A DNA stretch of 7,311 nt from Candidatus Roizmanbacteria bacterium CG06_land_8_20_14_3_00_34_14 (GTDB taxonomy: Bacteria > Patescibacteriota > Microgenomatia > UBA1406 > GWC2-37-13). The notes beneath the pieces were generated by a model that was not told where the DNA came from, made no database searches, and worked only from the letters and a program-made list of their open reading frames with translations. Position 1 is the stretch's first letter. Each line of letters starts with the position of its first letter. Location: NCBI GenBank assembly GCA_002779665.1, contig PEVZ01000066.1, forward strand, positions 1-7,311, in the 5' to 3' direction. Positions 5,025 to 7,311 of the stretch are shown in pieces. A program made the translations under genes and the position numbers.

Positions 5025-5108
5025 CTTTCGGTTTCCCACTTCTGGGTCTAACTGTCAGTAATCCGAATAAATCGGAGACTGACAGTTGAGCAAGTCCTCT
5101 CCCCGACA

Positions 5109-5167
5109 CAACGTAAAAAATTTTAACGTTGTTGGAACGTTTAAATCAAATATTTATTACGTTCCAA
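5109..5167. terminator. tandem AACGT hairpins between convergent transcripts
   Basis: CAACG (5109-5113) pairs with CGTTG (5127-5131). Then TTGGAACGT (5132-5140) pairs perfectly with ACGTTCCAA (5159-5167) as a 9-bp stem. The second hairpin ends next to the stop of the minus-strand solute-binding protein gene. Read on the minus strand it is followed by the first hairpin with a TTTTTT tract, so the region could end the operon transcript. On the plus strand it lies directly behind the nested-tRNA precursor. It probably separates two convergent transcripts. Confidence 0.5.
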
Positions 5168-6523
5168 TCACTTTCTCTTAATCGTGTAAACGTAAGGATA
5201 GTACAAGAACAAAGCTGGTGGGTCGTCTTGGATTATCTTTTGGAATTCTTGATAAATCTTATTTCTTTCTTCAATATTGATCGTCGACCTGCCCTCTTCT
5301 AACAATTTATCTATTTTGACATTATTATAATTACTTATATTCCCTTCTTGCTGAGTTGAATCCCAGAAATAATACTGATCTGGATCTTGGGGCACTTTCC
5401 AAAAAACTAATAAAAGATCAAATTTATCCGGCCGTTCATAAGAAATCATATTAATATCGACTTTTAATCCCGTCTTTTTTATTTCTCCGGCAAGACTATC
5501 GGCCACATCATAATAATCGTAAGAAGTTAATAAATTTAATTGGGCTGATTCAGTCGAGCCTGTTTCATTTTTAATAATTTTGGTAGCCGTATCTATATCA
5601 TAAACATTTGATTTCAAATTCGGATTGTATGCCCAGGATGTAGGGGGAACCGGGCCTCTGGCAATTTCACCATAATCAGAAAGTTTTTGATAATCCATCA
5701 TCATTGAAAAAGAGTTTTTTAAATCTTTATTTGAAAATATTTTTTCTTTATTATTAAAAAATAAAGTTAGTAAGCGTGTATAATCAACCGATTTCGTTAT
5801 TTGACTGTTCTTCCAGTTTAAAAAAGTGTCTGCGACTGATTTTTTTGTTAAGGTCATTTTATTAATTTCCCCTTTTTTATAAGCTATAACTAAGTCGGAT
5901 TCATTACTATAAAATTTATATTTAATCGTTATCAGATCTTTAGTATTTGGTATTAAGGTTAGATCAACCAAAGAACCATTAATAATTTTATATTTGCCTA
6001 ATTTATAAAACCCGGCAATTCCAATTAACGGTGCTCGTATTAAAGGCTTACTCAAATAAGTAGGAAAAATACCTAAAGGTTTATTTAAATAAAAATCTAA
6101 AACATTTTTATCAATTACTTTTATTTTAACGTCAGAAAATTGATAATTAATGTCAGAAGCAGTGAACTTTTTATCATCATTCCACAAAAGATTATTCTTC
6201 AAATAGAATCTATATTGCTTTCCTTGATCTTTTACTTCCCAAGAATTAGCCAAAACAGGAACAATTCCCCCTTTTTCATTAATATTAATCAAGCCATTAG
6301 AAACTTTTGTCATTATTTCTTCAGGCAGATTAGAAAAATTATAGTTACCTACCAACCCAATTATTTCTTGTTTATTAAAGATCAATTTTAAATAAGGAGA
6401 GATTGATAAAAAACCGATTAAACTAATAAATCCAATAAAAAAACTCATTAAAATTAGGCGTGAATATTTTTTACCGAATTCTAAGAATAACCAATAATAA
6501 TAGCGAAAAGTTTTTTTGTTCAT
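5168..6523 (-). CDS. membrane-anchored family 5 solute-binding protein (OppA/DppA-like)
   Basis: SBP family 5 proteins bind oligopeptides or similar solutes for ABC importers. This protein begins with a basic N-terminus and one transmembrane segment (about 23-41). There is no lipobox Cys, so the domain is tethered by the helix rather than a lipid. The family pattern is visible as VPVLANSWEVKDQGKQYRF (88-106), WNDDKKFTASDINYQF (114-129), RGPVPP (289-294) and, most diagnostic, DPDQYYFWDS (380-389) with NYNNVKIDKLLEEGR (398-412). At 451 aa it is shorter than the usual 500-540, with a reduced middle. No permease or ATPase gene is adjacent; partners may be elsewhere, or the protein may work without a canonical importer. 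Its ATG overlaps the secG stop as ATGA, so it is translated from the secG mRNA. Confidence 0.9.
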   Translation of the reverse strand: MNKKTFRYYYWLFLEFGKKYSRLILMSFFIGFISLIGFLSISPYLKLIFNKQEIIGLVGNYNFSNLPEEIMTKVSNGLININEKGGIVPVLANSWEVKDQGKQYRFYLKNNLLWNDDKKFTASDINYQFSDVKIKVIDKNVLDFYLNKPLGIFPTYLSKPLIRAPLIGIAGFYKLGKYKIINGSLVDLTLIPNTKDLITIKYKFYSNESDLVIAYKKGEINKMTLTKKSVADTFLNWKNSQITKSVDYTRLLTLFFNNKEKIFSNKDLKNSFSMMMDYQKLSDYGEIARGPVPPTSWAYNPNLKSNVYDIDTATKIIKNETGSTESAQLNLLTSYDYYDVADSLAGEIKKTGLKVDINMISYERPDKFDLLLVFWKVPQDPDQYYFWDSTQQEGNISNYNNVKIDKLLEEGRSTINIEERNKIYQEFQKIIQDDPPALFLYYPYVYTIKRK

Positions 6524-6738
6524 TTAACAAAAAGGTTGACTAAAGAAACCACTAAAAAAATAAATATAGAAATTGTCGTCAACCAAAGAATCATTTTTTC
6601 CATTCCCCGTCGAGTTTGAAACATTTCCCCTCCCCCGCCCCAAGCACTTCCTAAGCCGGCCCCTCTTCCTTGAATCAAAATAAATACGACTATCAGAACA
6701 CTGAAAATGATATTAAGAATCAGAAGTATATTTTTCAT
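6520..6738 (-). CDS. secG: preprotein translocase subunit SecG
   Basis: SecG is a small two-TM subunit of the SecYEG channel that assists SecA-driven export. At 72 aa it has TM1 (about 4-22), the signature cytoplasmic loop QGRGAGLGSAWGGGGEMF (23-40) with TRRGMEK after it, and TM2 (about 49-70). This loop is diagnostic of bacterial SecG. An AAAAGG Shine-Dalgarno-like stretch precedes the ATG within the upstream gene, and the start overlaps the upstream stop as ATGA. The stop overlaps the next start in the same way, so all three operon genes are coupled. The exported carboxypeptidase and binding protein in this window are plausible Sec clients. Confidence 0.96.
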   Translation of the reverse strand: MKNILLILNIIFSVLIVVFILIQGRGAGLGSAWGGGGEMFQTRRGMEKMILWLTTISIFIFLVVSLVNLFVK

Positions 6739-7103
6739 ATTACCTTTTCTAATAAATTGATAATGGCGGAAATCGAGAATGATGAGATGAAAATATTTAC
6801 TAAACTTGAAATATTATTACCTAAAAAAACCCACTCTTTTATAACTACCAGACCAAAGTGATTTAAAAGAAAATAAAAAATTACTGCATAAAAAACTACT
6901 GAAACAAAACCAAATGTAAAAATATTTAAAGGCAATAAAATGATTTTACTGATTGGCGTAATTAAATAATAAACTAAGGCAATAATCAATGATGCTTTTA
7001 AATAAATAAGCAGGTCAGCTTTAATTACAAACCCTTTATTCCAGAGGGCAGTAATAAATATTGCGACTCCTGAAAAAATTATCATTCTAAATATCTTTTT
7101 CAT
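6735..7103 (-). CDS. four-TM protein of the PF04020 (phage holin superfamily IV-like) family
   Basis: A 122-aa, very hydrophobic protein with four predicted spans (about 5-21, 31-48, 54-83 in two parts, and 98-117). The central stretch LIIALVYYLITPISKIILLP (39-58), then LNIFTFGFVSV, matches the family pattern of a helix ending in a TP-x-x-K/L segment followed by LPLNxxTxG. The family is named after mycobacteriophage holins, but most bacterial members are chromosomal and of unknown function. No phage genes surround this copy, so a lysis role is unlikely. It heads the operon with secG (ATGA overlap). The ATG has no Shine-Dalgarno site and lies 17 nt from the rod-like RNA upstream. Confidence 0.82.
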   Translation of the reverse strand: MKKIFRMIIFSGVAIFITALWNKGFVIKADLLIYLKASLIIALVYYLITPISKIILLPLNIFTFGFVSVVFYAVIFYFLLNHFGLVVIKEWVFLGNNISSLVNIFISSFSISAIINLLEKVI

Positions 7104-7120
7104 AAAATTATTTAATTAAT

Positions 7121-7237
7121 AAAATTCTTATAGGTGTCACGAAGTGAAAAGGTTCCACAAGAAGCGGATTGCGGATATATTCCGCAGAGCCTCGCAGTGG
7201 AATAGTGGTCACAAGTGACAGAATCTATAAGAATTTT
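7121..7237 (-). ncRNA. 117-nt rod-like structured RNA or leader of the secG operon
   Basis: AAAATTCTTATAG (7121-7133) pairs perfectly with CTATAAGAATTTT (7225-7237). Inside, further helices stack: 7135-7140 with 7215-7220 (6 bp), 7144-7147 with 7209-7212 (4 bp), 7153-7158 with 7197-7202 (6 bp), 7164-7167 with 7192-7195 (4 bp) and the apical TGCGGA/TCCGCA (7170-7175 with 7181-7186, 5-nt loop). The interior is about half GC in an AT-rich setting. On the minus strand an extended -10 would start transcription at the first paired base, and the 3' arm ends in TTTT. It is either a free small RNA or the 5' leader of the operon starting at 7103. It lacks the conserved apical motif of SRP RNA, and it is shorter than 6S RNA. 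Confidence 0.55.
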
Positions 7238-7243
7238 AGCACT

Positions 7244-7252
7244 TTTATAGCA
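7244..7252 (-). promoter_or_regulatory. extended -10 promoter of the rod-like RNA
   Basis: Minus-strand TGCTATAAA is an extended -10 (TGn followed by TATAAA). Seven nt downstream is position 7237, the first base of the 13-bp outer stem. No good -35 lies at 16-18 nt. The agreement between the predicted start and the stem edge supports transcription on this strand. Confidence 0.5.
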
Positions 7253-7260
7253 AAAAATCC

Positions 7261-7311
7261 TTATTTAGTCTTGTCCAATGCAAGATGAGCATGAAATGAA
7301 ACCTGTTTCCA
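7261..7311 (-). CDS. possible 3' end of an upstream gene, cut by the window edge
   Basis: On the minus strand one frame reads 16 codons from the edge to TAA at 7263-7261 (ending ALDKTK). A second frame also stays open, to TAA at 7267-7265 (ending SCSSCIGQD). Either could be the tail of a gene lying to the right and transcribed toward the secG operon, but the sequence is too short to choose. On the plus strand an ATG at 7278 is open for 11 codons, a third possibility. No family is recognised. Confidence 0.22.
   Translation of the reverse strand, partial: WKQVSFHAHLALDKTK

Larger units (their letters stand above)
4841..5108 (+). ncRNA. structured RNA with tRNA-Leu-like ends enclosing a tRNA-Leu gene
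   Basis: TGTCGGGG (4841-4848) pairs with CCCCGACA (5101-5108) over 8 bp. The 5' end then continues TGGCGAAATG (4849-4858), identical to positions 8-17 of the enclosed tRNA-Leu (4951-4960). The 3' arm reads CAAGTCCTCT (5091-5100), like a T-loop and T-stem 3' half. The ends thus look like the two extremities of a tRNA-Leu, with the middle (rest of D-arm, anticodon arm, variable arm, T-stem 5' strand) missing. In its place are hairpin H1 (4862-4870 with 4894-4902), H2 (4906-4913 with 4921-4929), the complete tRNA at 4944-5024, H3 (5035-5038 with 5043-5046) and H4 (5050-5059 with 5078-5087, extended by 5 bp). TTCAACTG (4859-4866) can alternatively pair with CAGTTGAG (5083-5090). The family is unknown; an interrupted, degenerate tRNA is the plain alternative. 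Confidence 0.55.

Noticed and set aside
4840..5061. 73-codon plus-strand open frame
   Set aside because: It is a translation of the structured RNA and the tRNA-Leu gene; the tRNA explains the sequence fully.
4859..5090. Group I intron in a tRNA-Leu
   Set aside because: Bacterial tRNA-Leu group I introns sit in the anticodon loop and carry conserved P, Q, R and S core elements. Here the break lies between D-loop and T-loop, the core elements are not visible, and the insert apart from the tRNA is too short.
4841..5108. tmRNA (ssrA)
   Set aside because: The general order of acceptor stem, long-range helix and T-arm is similar. However, there is no Ala-type G-U acceptor pair, no tag reading frame ending in a small hydrophobic tail, no proper T-stem, and a complete tRNA sits inside.
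6140..6391. Plus-strand frame inside the solute-binding protein gene
   Set aside because: It is an antisense shadow in AT-rich DNA; the minus-strand frame carries the family motifs.
6735..7103. A phage lysis cassette
   Set aside because: Only the holin-like family name suggests it. There is no endolysin or phage structural gene, and the partners are secG and a binding protein.
7121..7237. SRP (4.5S) RNA, 6S RNA, or a mobile element with terminal inverted repeats
   Set aside because: No SRP tetraloop with its AGCAG-type internal loop is present. The length and bubble layout do not fit 6S. As a mobile element it has no target-site duplication, and the complementarity continues inward like an RNA rod instead of stopping at terminal repeats.

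Overview
The window is AT-rich (roughly one third GC by eye), with very short intergenic gaps and many tiny membrane proteins. The best fit is a small-genome bacterium of the Patescibacteria/CPR radiation, probably Microgenomates-like. The evidence is a minimal bacterial AspRS without its usual insertion domain, membrane-anchored rather than lipid-anchored exported proteins, a SecG with the bacterial signature, several 35-75 residue membrane proteins of no known family, and apparently leaderless mRNAs. This placement is inferred from gene style; no rRNA is present to confirm it.

Layout. (1) 1-547: a minus-strand transcript carrying a 61-aa and a 35-aa membrane protein coupled through TAATG, followed by a chain of hairpins ending in a strong terminator at 121-138. 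(2) 548-619: a compact divergent promoter region. (3) 620-1987: aspS. (4) 2093-2995: an exported D,D-carboxypeptidase, whose end overlaps that of a convergent 343-aa membrane-anchored protein of unknown function (2985-4016, minus). (5) 4054-4401, minus: a 74-aa CxxC membrane protein and a 35-aa Cys-Cys peptide. (6) 4449-4778, plus: CutA. (7) 4810-5108, plus: an extended -10 promoter, then a GC-rich structured RNA whose ends look like the two extremities of a tRNA-Leu and which encloses a complete tRNA-Leu(GAG). (8) 5168-7103, minus: a three-gene operon of a PF04020-like four-TM protein, secG and an anchored family 5 solute-binding protein, each joined by an ATGA overlap. (9) 7121-7237: a 117-nt imperfect rod-like RNA or leader upstream of that operon, with an extended -10 placed to start transcription at its first base.

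Themes. The protein genes cover translation (aspS, tRNA-Leu), wall maturation (carboxypeptidase), secretion (secG) and solute binding at the membrane. Three minus-strand first genes have a promoter with a 17-bp spacer and a -10 only 5-6 nt before the ATG, which predicts leaderless mRNA. Internal genes instead have Shine-Dalgarno sites or stop/start overlaps. The most unusual objects are the RNA elements: the tRNA nested inside a tRNA-Leu-like frame, and the rod RNA upstream of the secG operon. I could not match either to a known RNA family.
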